Part shown: positions 24,275-32,668 of the stretch, one piece after another
How positions within the stretch are numbered: the stretch's first letter is position 1
Layout of the letters: every line of letters begins with the position of its first letter
Assembly (NCBI RefSeq): GCF_005405485.1
Contig: NZ_BJED01000027.1
Span: forward strand, 1-45,936
Source: Enterococcus hulanensis
Lineage (GTDB): Bacteria > Bacillota > Bacilli > Lactobacillales > Enterococcaceae
Reading direction: 5' to 3'
Length of the DNA stretch: 45,936 nucleotides
Position numbers and translations under genes: made by a program
Notes under the pieces: model-generated
What the model was told of the DNA's origin: nothing
Database searches by the model: none
Seen by the model: the letters and a program-made list of their open reading frames with translations, nothing else

Positions 24275-24383
24275 ATGTCCAAAATCGATGGCAGATGTCC
24301 AATTTCGAACTTTTAGGCCTTAGAAACGTTGAGTTACCGTTTTGAACCCCTGTAATTGGACATTTTTGCCGCTAATTGGAACT
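24275..24383. promoter_or_regulatory. Symmetric array of four TGTCCAA boxes
   Basis: ATGTCCAA occurs at 24275-24282 and 24295-24302 (20-bp period). Its reverse complement TTGGACAT occurs at 24356-24363, with a variant TTGGAACT at 24376-24383 (again 20-bp period). All four are symmetric about 24329. The array lies upstream of the DUF1659 operon and downstream of the ComK-like gene terminator. Probably an operator for a looping or multi-dimer regulator. Confidence 0.6.
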
Positions 24384-24433
24384 TGCGTTTTTTTCTCATT
24401 TATGCTACAGCCGCTTCAATAAAAAAAGCCCAC

Positions 24434-24462
24434 AAAAAAAACTGGACGAAAAATCGTCCAGT
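24434..24462 (-). terminator. Terminator of the ComK-like gene
   Basis: 9-bp perfect stem ACTGGACGA/TCGTCCAGT with an AAAA loop, then eight T on the minus strand. Confidence 0.87.
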
Positions 24463-24480
24463 TAAGCTCGTGCATTTATA

Positions 24481-25206
24481 TTAATTCCATGATTCCCAAG
24501 ACGTATTCTCAGGCTCATCAATCAATTCATCGTAGTAATGAAGAAAGCGGGCACGTTGATAGCGCCGATTGACCTCGCCAGCTTTGGTGGTAAATTGCTG
24601 GAGCATTGGGCGCTTTCTCAAGCTGTTGCCAAAGGGGGTTCGATGCAGCTTTAAATAATCCTTAGGAGCCCCACCTAATGTGGACTGGTAAAACGAGTCT
24701 TGCCGGACCGCCGCTAAGACAGCACAGGCGATCTCCGCGCGTAATAAGATGGCATACCGTCGGATCGGTACAGTGAGCATGAGCCCAGCCACCATCTCAG
24801 CGTAAAGCAAGATACCAGAAGTCGATATATCTCTAATTTTTAGCGGATTGATCCAGACAGTATGTCGCACACTCTCTAGCGGAAATAGGGCAAAAAAAGG
24901 ACAGATCCACGGTGACTTGTATTTCCCAAAGCTGCCAATGTCCTTGAGAACAGAAGAAAAAATACTATAATCAGGAAAACAATGCGCAAAGGCAAAGTGA
25001 CGCAGGGTATTCAAGGCGCTCTGCGTGTTATAAAAGCAGCCCTTCTCAGTAAATACTAAGACACCCTTTCGATCAGGCAGGGGAATGATGCAGTTGATCT
25101 CGTGCTTCTCTAAAGGATCAAAGGCGATCGCCTCCGCAAGATAGCGCTCCCATAATTGTGACCACTTTCGGTCATCTAACACTTCTAATTGATGCTCGTC
25201 ATTCAT
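24481..25206 (-). CDS. ComK-like competence regulator homologue (tentative)
   Basis: 241 aa, no signal peptide. The order of motifs resembles ComK: EINCIIPLPD near residue 38, a Phe-rich CFYNT segment, an HCFPDYSIF stretch, SFGKYKSPWICPFFALFPLES near 93-113 and TVWINPLKIRDI near 117-128. ComK is the DNA-binding master regulator of competence in Bacillus; function in this genus is unproven. SD GGAGGAG precedes the ATG and a terminator follows at once, so it is monocistronic. It neighbours the DUF1659/DUF2922 operon, which it could regulate (inference). Confidence 0.45.
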   Translation of the reverse strand: MNDEHQLEVLDDRKWSQLWERYLAEAIAFDPLEKHEINCIIPLPDRKGVLVFTEKGCFYNTQSALNTLRHFAFAHCFPDYSIFSSVLKDIGSFGKYKSPWICPFFALFPLESVRHTVWINPLKIRDISTSGILLYAEMVAGLMLTVPIRRYAILLRAEIACAVLAAVRQDSFYQSTLGGAPKDYLKLHRTPFGNSLRKRPMLQQFTTKAGEVNRRYQRARFLHYYDELIDEPENTSWESWN

Positions 25207-25407
25207 TTGTAACTCCTCCTAACAATAATTATTAAATAATAGTTCCACTCAAATTATACGACGAAAATAAATAGAAAAACGTGCTGTTTTTTATAAGGCA
25301 AACTATGGAAAATCGAAAATTTCTAATAATCTTGTTATAATTTAATGAATTAAAAAAGGAGAAACATTTTCGTTTTTATAACCAAATTGACATAATTAAA
25401 ACCGGAA

Positions 25408-25447
25408 AAAGGGCGTCCACTCATTAAAAACTGAGTGGACGCCCTTT
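25408..25447 (-). terminator. Terminator facing the invertible segment
   Basis: 16-bp perfect stem AAAGGGCGTCCACTCA with its complement and an 8-nt loop. On the minus strand it ends in TTTTT. It would stop the leftward promoter at 25581-25609 in the present orientation. Confidence 0.82.
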
Positions 25448-25501
25448 GCTTATGTAGAGGGTATTGTTTGACTAAATTATTATTTCCATATAATGTTTTT
25501 T

Positions 25502-25525
25502 CGTAGTTTATCTAAAACTATGAAC
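25502..25525 (+). repeat. Left inverted repeat (IRL) of the recombinase segment
   Basis: 24 bp identical to the reverse complement of 27112-27135; the match extends outward by six T after one mismatch (25496-25525). It contains the dyad TAGTTT-atcta-AAACTA, the two-arm-plus-spacer form of a tyrosine recombinase crossover site. Confidence 0.9.
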
Positions 25526-25580
25526 ATTATTCTTTTATAATCTGTTCTCAATTAACAAAAAAACGAACTGATTTGATTTA

Positions 25581-25609
25581 ATTATAGAATATAGGAAAAG
25601 AATAATCAA
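25581..25609 (-). promoter_or_regulatory. Invertible promoter, now pointing away from the WxL operon
   Basis: On the minus strand -35 TTGATT (25604-25609), exactly 17 bp, -10 TATAAT (25581-25586). Transcription would start near 25574, cross IRL and end at the 25408-25447 terminator. After inversion it would enter the WxL operon with a leader of about 185 nt. Confidence 0.75.
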
Positions 25610-25766
25610 TATATTTTGTAAAAATCATCTTAAAAGAATAAATTTAACGTTTCATAATTGAATTTTTCTATAAAACTCAGTTAGAAGTAAGACAAACAGA
25701 AGAAAATATCTAGTTATTGACCGTCAATTGAGCCGTCAAAATAAGAAAAGATTTAAGGAGAGAATT

Positions 25767-26882
25767 ATGCGCAGAGGCGAAAATATTTATAAAAGAAAAG
25801 ATGGACGTTGGGAAGGACGCTACAAGAAAGGAAATAAACCCAACGGACGAATCAAATATGGCTATATCTATGGAAAGACCTTCAGTGAAGTACGATCAAA
25901 GCTCTATGCAATGAAAGCTTATTACCAGACCCACCAAGAACTATATGGCGGTGCCTGCATCCCATTAGAAGAATGGGGACACCATTGGTTAAACGAAATC
26001 CGACAACAGGTGAAGCACTCAACGTTTAATTCCTACTACTTTAAGCTGACAACATACGTTTTTCCTTATATCGGAAACATCGATCTCAATGAATTAAAGC
26101 TAGAGAATGGGAAATTCCTCGTCAACAAGTGGATAGAAAAAGGTCTGGAAGTATCAACGATGCAAGTCATTTTAAGAATCACGAACCAATGTTTATATGG
26201 AGCCCAAGAAAAAGATTACCTAAAACAAAATCCTTTTCTACTATTAAAACTGCCGAAAAAACGAAAAAAACTCATCCGTGCATTAACGTGGGATGAACAA
26301 AATGAACTAGAGAAAGCCGCGCTATCAAGAAAGAATCACACAGGATTACCAACCTACTTAGCACTGCACACAGGACTAAGAATCGGGGAGATCGCGGCAC
26401 TAAAATGGAGCGACATTGACTTTGACCGTAATATCATCACAGTCAATCAAACCTATCAACGTGTCGCCCTTAGAAAAGGAGATCAGAAAACCCAACTAAT
26501 CTTTGGCTCAACGAAAACAGAATCCGGCACACGCTCTGTCCCAATCGGTAAACCTTTGCGAAAACAGCTATTCAAGTACAGTAAAAAAGCAACAGGAAAA
26601 TACGTCTTCTCTACCCAAGGCAAACCTGTGGAACCAAGATTATTGACCTATCATTTCCATCAGATACGAAAACAATGCGGACTAGAAGACATTCATTTCC
26701 ATCAACTACGCCATACCTTTGCGACGCGCTGCCTAGAACCGCAAAACGATATTAACTCAGTCAGCGCTATGCTGGGGCATAGCTCTACCCAGTTGACCTT
26801 GGATACCTATGCGGATTCTATGATGGAACAGAAAATAAAAGTCATTTACCAGATGGAAGCCGCCATGTGTGAGCGAAAATAA
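25767..26882 (+). CDS. Tyrosine recombinase (integrase family)
   Basis: 371 aa. ATG 25767 is set by AAGGAG (25755-25760). An N-terminal arm-binding-like domain (about 1-55, RRGENIYKRKDGRWEGRYKKG), a core-binding SAM-like domain (about 65-160) and a catalytic domain (about 175-365). The catalytic residues are all there: Arg in HTGLRIGEIAAL, HxLR in FHQLRHTFATR, His in LGHSS, Tyr in DTYAD. The gene stands alone between inverted repeats 25502-25525 and 27112-27135, with no excisionase or phage genes, so a DNA invertase role for the neighbouring WxL operon is likelier than prophage integration (inference). Confidence 0.93.
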   Translation: MRRGENIYKRKDGRWEGRYKKGNKPNGRIKYGYIYGKTFSEVRSKLYAMKAYYQTHQELYGGACIPLEEWGHHWLNEIRQQVKHSTFNSYYFKLTTYVFPYIGNIDLNELKLENGKFLVNKWIEKGLEVSTMQVILRITNQCLYGAQEKDYLKQNPFLLLKLPKKRKKLIRALTWDEQNELEKAALSRKNHTGLPTYLALHTGLRIGEIAALKWSDIDFDRNIITVNQTYQRVALRKGDQKTQLIFGSTKTESGTRSVPIGKPLRKQLFKYSKKATGKYVFSTQGKPVEPRLLTYHFHQIRKQCGLEDIHFHQLRHTFATRCLEPQNDINSVSAMLGHSSTQLTLDTYADSMMEQKIKVIYQMEAAMCERK

Positions 26883-26945
26883 AGCATAAATAATTGAAAA
26901 ATTTTTCAATCCCCGAAATTCTGCCTCCCTTTTTTTCTCACTCCG

Positions 26946-26959
26946 AGTAAGCGCTTACT
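26946..26959. promoter_or_regulatory. cre-like palindrome
   Basis: AGTAAGCGCTTACT is a perfect 14-bp palindrome and matches the cre consensus at all but its two outer bases. It lies inside the segment bounded by inverted repeats. Confidence 0.4.
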
Positions 26960-27111
26960 AAAATAAATTATTCCTTCAATCCGTATATTTTAAATAATTT
27001 TAAATTAAAGAATCGGAGTCCGCTGAACGCAAAATTCACAGACACTTTATGCGCCGTCATTTGCCGTCAGAGGGGGGCTGTGAGGGGCGGTTTCATCGTT
27101 TTTTTATGAGG

Positions 27112-27135
27112 GTTCATAGTTTTAGATAAACTACG
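27112..27135 (-). repeat. Right inverted repeat (IRR) of the recombinase segment
   Basis: Exact reverse complement of 25502-25525 over 24 bp; the flank CAAAAAA extends it as at IRL. It lies 113 nt before the WxL start codon. Confidence 0.9.
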
Positions 27136-27248
27136 CAAAAAAAGTAATCCTAACTTAACAAAAAAAGTTCTAGTTATCCCAATATCAAATGTACCACTTT
27201 TGTACATTATAGATATAAAAAATTAAATTATATTAAGGAGAGAAAGAG

Positions 27249-27896
27249 ATGAATAAGAAAAGATTAGTTGCTGGTTTATTAACTAGCGCGACAGTAGTAG
27301 GTTTATTTGCGGCAGGAGGAACCACTTTTGCGGCAGAAGTAGATAGTGCTGAATCAGAAGTAGGAATTGGGTTTAGCAATCATAGTCCAGGTGTAAATCC
27401 CGGACCATTAGAAATCAAATGGGCGCCTATTAATTTGAATTTTGATGATTCAAATGATTATACTCAAACATCATTTAATGAAGTAACCGGATCAAAAATG
27501 TATACAGTTGTCAGTGATACTCGTGGGGGCGGAACTGACAAATGGGAACTAAATGCAAAACTTGGCAATTTAATGAGCGGCTCAACTCAACTAGTTGGTG
27601 CACAACTTGAGTTTGATGCTTTGAAACAAGGGTATACAGGAACGGCTAAACCAGAACTACCCGGATCAATCATCGCACCAACAGGTTCCGCAGCAGTTAC
27701 AGCTGCTAACTTCACACTGAGCCAAGGTGCTGCAGCAACAAAAGTGATGGAAGATGGTACTGGCGGAACGGGTACTTTCCAAGGCGCAAGTGCAATGGAA
27801 ATGTCTAACATTAAACTGAATGTTCCATCAAATGTAGTCAATGCTGGTAAAGAATTTACTGGTAAATTAACTTGGTCATTGGATGACACTCTATAA
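27249..27896 (+). CDS. WxL-domain surface protein
   Basis: 215 aa, almost entirely one WxL domain. Signal peptide 1-28 (AGGTTFAAEV cleavage region), then motifs IKWAPINL, DKWELNAKLG and, at the C terminus, LTWSLDDTL. WxL domains attach non-covalently to peptidoglycan and interact with DUF916/DUF3324 proteins such as the next gene product. SD AAGGAG. Expression likely depends on the invertible segment upstream (inference). Confidence 0.93.
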   Translation: MNKKRLVAGLLTSATVVGLFAAGGTTFAAEVDSAESEVGIGFSNHSPGVNPGPLEIKWAPINLNFDDSNDYTQTSFNEVTGSKMYTVVSDTRGGGTDKWELNAKLGNLMSGSTQLVGAQLEFDALKQGYTGTAKPELPGSIIAPTGSAAVTAANFTLSQGAAATKVMEDGTGGTGTFQGASAMEMSNIKLNVPSNVVNAGKEFTGKLTWSLDDTL

Positions 27897-27910
27897 GAAA
27901 TTAAACGAAA

Positions 27911-27946
27911 AGAGGAGCAGGAGGGCGTCTCCTCTCCCCTTTTTTG
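27911..27946 (+). terminator. Terminator or attenuator after the first WxL gene
   Basis: 7-bp stem AGAGGAG/CTCCTCT (27911-27917, 27929-27935), then CCCC and six T. The next gene starts 16 nt later without its own promoter, so partial readthrough would give more of the first WxL protein than of the rest. Confidence 0.7.
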
Positions 27947-27961
27947 TTGAAGGAGGACGCC

Positions 27962-29008
27962 ATGACGATGCGAAGTAAACTTAGAAAACTCAGGTTTCTT
28001 CTATTACTAGTAGTTGGGACTTTATTTGTTTCGATGACAACTTATGCAGCAGAGGATTCGAAAGATCCGGCTGGCTATACCGTTGAAAGTATCATCTCAG
28101 AGAATCAAGTGGACAAAACAAAAACCTACTATTATCTATCAATGGAACCGAAACAAACCCAAACGATCCAAGTTAAAGTCATCAGTACGAAAAAAGAACC
28201 GGTGACAGTTAGTTTGGCAGTTCATGATGCCGTCAGCAGTTCCGTAGGTGCGATTGACTATGCGAATCCGAAGCCAAAGCTGGATCGAAGCTTAAAAAAT
28301 CCGATCACAGACTTGGTGAAGATCAAAGACAATGTCAAAGAGGTAACGGTTCAGAACTTTGAGGAAAAGATAGTTGAGTATGAGATTTCAACACCGAAAA
28401 AAGATTTTACCGGAGTAAAGCTTGGTTCCTTACGCTTTGTTCGTAAAAACGAGAAGTCGGAACAAAATAAAAATGGACTGACCTCAGAATACGCGCGCGT
28501 AATCGCGTTGATGCTGACAGAAGATGAGGAAACCTTCAATCATGGAGCAGAGCTTCATTTGAAAAAGGTTGGTCTGAATCTATCGAACGGACGAAAAGTG
28601 ATCGCGGCGAATATCCAGAATGATCAGCCGAAGGTTTTACAGGAAATGAAAATCAACGGTCAGATTACTCGTAAAGGAAAGTCCGAGGTTTTAGCCAAAC
28701 ATAAAATGGAGAATTTCTCTGTGGCTCCAAATTCTAATTTCAACTTTGAGATTCCGTTAGGTCTTGAGAATTTCCAAGCCGGAACCTATGTGTTTACGGG
28801 TGAAGCCAAAGGGGATGGACGTACGTGGAAATGGAAAGAAACTTTCACAGTTGGTAAAGAACGGGCGGATAAGATCAATGAGGAAACAGTCTTCAAGATT
28901 AAGGTTCCGCAATGGGTGCCATGGTCAGCAGGACTTCTGATACTTGCTTTGATCGGATTACTCGTCTTTCTAACGGGTCGTCAAAGGAATTGGTATGAAA
29001 GGAAGTGA
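27962..29008 (+). CDS. DUF916/DUF3324 WxL-interacting membrane protein
   Basis: 348 aa. ATG 27962 follows AGGAGG. Signal peptide (RFLLLLVVGTLFVSMTTYAAE), DUF916 (about 37-155, with YYYLSMEPKQTQTIQVKV), DUF3324 (about 165-300) and a C-terminal membrane span with a basic tail (RQRNWYERK). In this family the ectodomain binds peptidoglycan and WxL proteins and holds the complex at the cell surface. Middle of the WxL operon. Confidence 0.92.
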   Translation: MTMRSKLRKLRFLLLLVVGTLFVSMTTYAAEDSKDPAGYTVESIISENQVDKTKTYYYLSMEPKQTQTIQVKVISTKKEPVTVSLAVHDAVSSSVGAIDYANPKPKLDRSLKNPITDLVKIKDNVKEVTVQNFEEKIVEYEISTPKKDFTGVKLGSLRFVRKNEKSEQNKNGLTSEYARVIALMLTEDEETFNHGAELHLKKVGLNLSNGRKVIAANIQNDQPKVLQEMKINGQITRKGKSEVLAKHKMENFSVAPNSNFNFEIPLGLENFQAGTYVFTGEAKGDGRTWKWKETFTVGKERADKINEETVFKIKVPQWVPWSAGLLILALIGLLVFLTGRQRNWYERK

Positions 29009-29013
29009 GGGAT

Positions 29014-29370
29014 GTGAAACATAAAAAGTGGGTATTCTTTCTACTATTATTATGTTTCCTTCTGCCGGTAGCTACTCAAGCAGCAGAGGAGCAAGATATA
29101 GAGATTGGGATTGGTTTCAAAGAAGTACAACCATTACCCAAAGAAATACCTGCGACACCAAAGGAGAATGTACTGCCATTGACTTCTGGCGATAAGATAT
29201 ATCAAGCACGAAGGATAAGGGCTTTGCCGAAAACGGGAATGATTCAGACCAGTTGGATAAATGTGATCGGAATTTTTTGTTTAGCGGTTTGGTTCTGGCT
29301 GTTTCTATTCTTCCGAATCAGAGAGGACAATGATTCGCAGGAAGGAGGAAATAGGAATGAGACTAAATAA
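29014..29370 (+). CDS. Small LPXTG surface protein of the WxL operon
   Basis: 118 aa. GTG 29014 is preferred because AGGAA lies 9 nt upstream; the GTG at 29005, overlapping the previous stop, is only 1 nt from that SD. Signal peptide (FFLLLLCFLLPVATQAAE), a short mature part, then LPKTG, a hydrophobic span and a charged tail that is unusually long (EDNDSQEGGNRNETK). Its end overlaps the next gene by 14 nt. Such small LPXTG proteins are regular members of WxL clusters. Confidence 0.85.
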   Translation: MKHKKWVFFLLLLCFLLPVATQAAEEQDIEIGIGFKEVQPLPKEIPATPKENVLPLTSGDKIYQARRIRALPKTGMIQTSWINVIGIFCLAVWFWLFLFFRIREDNDSQEGGNRNETK

Positions 29371-32300
29371 ACAAAAAGTTTTCCGTACCGCATTGATGGG
29401 ATATTTCTTAGCAAGTACCTTTATCTTGAGCGGGGCAGCATTTGCGAACACAGAAGCGAGTGAGGAAGTTAGTACCGTACCAAGTACAACGCAATCAGAA
29501 AAAGCAGTTTCTTCCTCTGGACCAGAACTACCGACGCTCAACTCTTCAAAAGAAGATGTTCCAACAGCTTCAACACAAAAGGTCGAAGAACCAAAACGCG
29601 AGCTTACTTATGAAGATAATCAAATGTTGGAAGAACCAAAGGCAGACTCGCCAGTTCCAGCAGTTCATTTCCAAGAAAAACAGTTGGAAAATAGGTTAAC
29701 GATCAAAGGTTCTGTCTCCGCAGGTGAAGAAGTGCGCGAGAATGTACCCAGTCAGACGATTTTATCCGCGTTGATCCTTCAACGCTTGACTGAAGCAGGT
29801 ACTTGGCAAGAGGTTCATCGTTTTTCAATTGAGGGAAATGGCGTGAACGTAACTGACAGCGCTTTTTCATTTGACTATGAAAAACCAGTAACCGAAACGG
29901 GTGAATCAAACTATCGGTTAGCCGCAGACTATACAGTGAAATACTCAGAAGAAGATCAGGAACAACAAAAAGCTTCATTAGACGTTGGTTCTGTGACAAA
30001 AGTCAAAGAAGAAGTGCAGGAAAAACCTTCTGAAACGGCTTCTTCGTCGCAAGAAAGTACCACTTCTGAACAGGGAAGCACTGAGGTAACCAAAGAAAAT
30101 ATTGTCGAAAGCAGTGGACCGAAAGAAGACTCGAACGCTGAGGAGCCAATCGTTATCGATCCATCAACAATGGGAACAGGCGATGATAGTCCAAAAACGC
30201 TAGGAAACAATAGTCAAATTCCTGCGATGCAGGATAATTATCGTGAGGCGTTTCAACGTGGGCTGGGGATAATGCCGATGGCTTTTGAAACTACAGAACA
30301 ACCTACTATAAATAGTAAGCAAATAAGCAATCCTGATCCGAACTTCGCTAATATAAATTATCCAGTTATTGATAGGTTGGTTTATACGAAAAAAAATGAA
30401 GTAACAATGTTTGCTACATTAAATTGGAGTTTCAGAGGATACGGAACTTTCACTGCTCCAACTTTGGCAGAAGCTGAGAGTAAACTTAACAGTACCCCTT
30501 ATCAGTTTAGTTTAACAGTAGGAAGTGCTATTGGGACTCCGGCCGTGTATGACTCTAATGGGAAAACCGTAAATGGAAGTCTAACTTTAGGACAAATACC
30601 ATTAACTAATTCAGCTATTTGTGGACCAGAGAGAATAAAAAATTTATCAAACACCCGAACAGCGGAAATACGTAAAGTAGATTTTTCTGAATGGGAAGTT
30701 TGGTCTACTAATGTAACAAAAATAGAGGTAGAAAAAATACCGACTAATAATAATACGAAATTTGAATACTTTCATTACTATCAGTATCCAAGTAGTGCTC
30801 AGATTTTTTATACATTTGGAGCTCCTAAAACAACTGATTTAAAATTTGTAGCTCCTCCAAAATTCTCTTCATTTGAAGGAAATGGCTATTCAGCAAGGTT
30901 GGAACCTGGAAGTTATACAGGAGACATTTCACAGAAACCCTATGATGGTATCTTACAAGTAAAAGGTAACGATGGTTTATGGAAGAATCATGTTACAGAT
31001 TTACAACATGATGTTTCGAAGAATGGTTCCTATAGTGGTAAAAACTTTGTAAACGTTCTGCCAGGGACAAATTATGAAGGGAGAGTTATATTGAATGATG
31101 TTTTTGATACACAAGTTATATCTGCATCGACTCCCTTTTACACACCCAATAATGTTGAGACGCCGATAGCTGATAATAGCGCATTTGGAGTGCCTACAAC
31201 TGAAAATGATGCAACAGCAACAATAACTGGTAAGTATATAGTCAGTACAGGAACCAATAAAGCCCATCCTAAAGAAGTTCAGGTAAGGCTTTATAATAGT
31301 AATACGGGTATTTGGGATACTGTATCAAGTACATTTACCGTCAATAAAAGCGCGGAAACTGTGACATATAAGTTATTAGGTTTAAAACAAAATTCTACTC
31401 AGCGAACAAGATATCGAGTGAAAAATGACAGTGGTGTATGGTCATCATGGTCATCTGAACTTGTATTTAAAACTAAAGGTGTCCCATTAAGGATAAGTAA
31501 ACCAGTCATTGATGGCGTATTAACTAAACATAATGAAGTTACTATGAAGAGTGGTACTTATGCTGGTCAAACCTCTACAGATCCAACAAAAAAGGATAAT
31601 GGATACTTATGGTATCAAACAGGAGGAGGAAGTTGGGTACAGGTAACAAATACTCTGCCCTATACACAAACTTTAGGTGGTACTTATAGTGGAAAACAAA
31701 TACAAGGTTTAGATACAGGGACGGCTTATAAGATACGACTCCTTTTAATGGATTCAACAGATAATTATCAATACGATGAGGCTACTCTAGCTAACAATGA
31801 AGTAATAGCACATACAAAAAATACAGTATTGAAACCAACAATTAATACTCATCCTGCCATTAGTAAGTATAACGCTTCTGCCACAATATCAGGTGTCTAC
31901 GGGATCGGTCCAGCAGGAACAACCCCAGCTCATCCAGATAAAGTGAAGGTTCAAGTTAAACTGGATGGTGCCCCAAATTGGGAAGATGTAGATAGTAGTT
32001 CATCACCTAAGCTTGATAGTCAGTCGATTAATACTTCAAGTACAAAAGGAACATTCACTATTAGTAAACTGAAGGCAAGTACGAAATATCATGTACGCTA
32101 CCAAGTAGAAAATCTAGGTGGTTGGTCAGACTGGTCGGCTTCCGAAGAGTTTGTAACATTAGCGCCACCACCAGCACTGAAAATCATCGACGCGCCAAAA
32201 CTTGATTTTGGTATGCTGCAAAGCGAGAAATTTACGCAAACCGCGAATCTTTCCGCAGCGAGTCAAAAGAACCACCTGACTGTTGATAATACAGACACGA

Positions 32301-32647
32301 CTAAAGGATGGAAACTGACTGCGGCGTTGCAACAACTAAAACGCACAGATAATCCAAGTATCGTGATGCCTTGGGCGAAATTAACAATGCCAATCAATTT
32401 ACAAAACTCTATCGATGATGGAGTAACTTGGTCGAATTATGCGACTGGCGTTGATGGTATTCCAAGAACGATGAGTTTCAATTCTGGCGATCCAGCACAG
32501 AAATTGTGGGGAATCGTTAATCCAACAGATGCACAAGGCTTGTTCCGAACAGAGATCGATTGGAGCAATGTCGAGCTCGAAGTTCCGGGGAATCAGTACG
32601 AGCTTTACGAAGGGAAATTGGTGTGGAGTTTAGACGACACGCCATAG
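29357..32647 (+). CDS. Large WxL surface protein with repeated beta domains
   Basis: 1096 aa. ATG 29357 follows AAGGAGG. Signal peptide (TALMGYFLASTFILSGAAFA), a Ser/Thr/Glu-rich low-complexity stretch to about residue 280, then a region of about 300-940 with repeated fibronectin-III-like strands (for example YRVKNDSGVWSSWSSE and YQVENLGGWSDWSASEEF). The final 150 residues form a WxL domain (TTKGWKLTAALQQL; LVWSLDDTP). Probably the ligand-binding partner of the DUF916/DUF3324 complex. Bases 30300-32150 are visibly more AT-rich than the flanks, suggesting the central part was exchanged or acquired. Confidence 0.9.
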   Translation: MRLNKQKVFRTALMGYFLASTFILSGAAFANTEASEEVSTVPSTTQSEKAVSSSGPELPTLNSSKEDVPTASTQKVEEPKRELTYEDNQMLEEPKADSPVPAVHFQEKQLENRLTIKGSVSAGEEVRENVPSQTILSALILQRLTEAGTWQEVHRFSIEGNGVNVTDSAFSFDYEKPVTETGESNYRLAADYTVKYSEEDQEQQKASLDVGSVTKVKEEVQEKPSETASSSQESTTSEQGSTEVTKENIVESSGPKEDSNAEEPIVIDPSTMGTGDDSPKTLGNNSQIPAMQDNYREAFQRGLGIMPMAFETTEQPTINSKQISNPDPNFANINYPVIDRLVYTKKNEVTMFATLNWSFRGYGTFTAPTLAEAESKLNSTPYQFSLTVGSAIGTPAVYDSNGKTVNGSLTLGQIPLTNSAICGPERIKNLSNTRTAEIRKVDFSEWEVWSTNVTKIEVEKIPTNNNTKFEYFHYYQYPSSAQIFYTFGAPKTTDLKFVAPPKFSSFEGNGYSARLEPGSYTGDISQKPYDGILQVKGNDGLWKNHVTDLQHDVSKNGSYSGKNFVNVLPGTNYEGRVILNDVFDTQVISASTPFYTPNNVETPIADNSAFGVPTTENDATATITGKYIVSTGTNKAHPKEVQVRLYNSNTGIWDTVSSTFTVNKSAETVTYKLLGLKQNSTQRTRYRVKNDSGVWSSWSSELVFKTKGVPLRISKPVIDGVLTKHNEVTMKSGTYAGQTSTDPTKKDNGYLWYQTGGGSWVQVTNTLPYTQTLGGTYSGKQIQGLDTGTAYKIRLLLMDSTDNYQYDEATLANNEVIAHTKNTVLKPTINTHPAISKYNASATISGVYGIGPAGTTPAHPDKVKVQVKLDGAPNWEDVDSSSSPKLDSQSINTSSTKGTFTISKLKASTKYHVRYQVENLGGWSDWSASEEFVTLAPPPALKIIDAPKLDFGMLQSEKFTQTANLSAASQKNHLTVDNTDTTKGWKLTAALQQLKRTDNPSIVMPWAKLTMPINLQNSIDDGVTWSNYATGVDGIPRTMSFNSGDPAQKLWGIVNPTDAQGLFRTEIDWSNVELEVPGNQYELYEGKLVWSLDDTP

Positions 32648-32668
32648 CCAGAAAGGGGAAAGAAAGAG

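Larger units (their letters stand above)
25207..25766. other. Long AT-rich region upstream of the recombinase gene
   Basis: 560 nt without a gene. It holds the hairpin 25408-25447, the left inverted repeat (25496-25525), a strong leftward promoter (25581-25609), a weak rightward promoter candidate (TTGTAA 25616-25621, 17 bp, TAAATT) and two CCGTCA repeats (25721-25726, 25733-25738). Confidence 0.7.
26883..27248. other. Region between recombinase and first WxL gene
   Basis: 366 nt without a gene. It holds a cre-like palindrome (26946-26959), two CCGTCA repeats (27054-27059, 27064-27069), the right inverted repeat (27112-27135) and a dyad AATGTAC-N7-GTACATT (27188-27208). I see no good SigA promoter reading toward the WxL gene here. 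Confidence 0.65.

Noticed and set aside
24250-24420. Canonical ComK boxes upstream of the DUF1659 operon
   Set aside because: No clear AAAA-N5-TTTT pair with standard spacing was found; only the TGTCCAA array is evident.
25767-26882. Prophage or integrative element marked by the integrase
   Set aside because: No excisionase, repressor, replication or phage structural genes nearby. The gene is enclosed by inverted, not direct, repeats, which fits inversion better.
30000-31757. Several short minus-strand frames inside the large WxL gene
   Set aside because: All are antisense shadows of a continuous, well supported coding frame with no SD or homology of their own.
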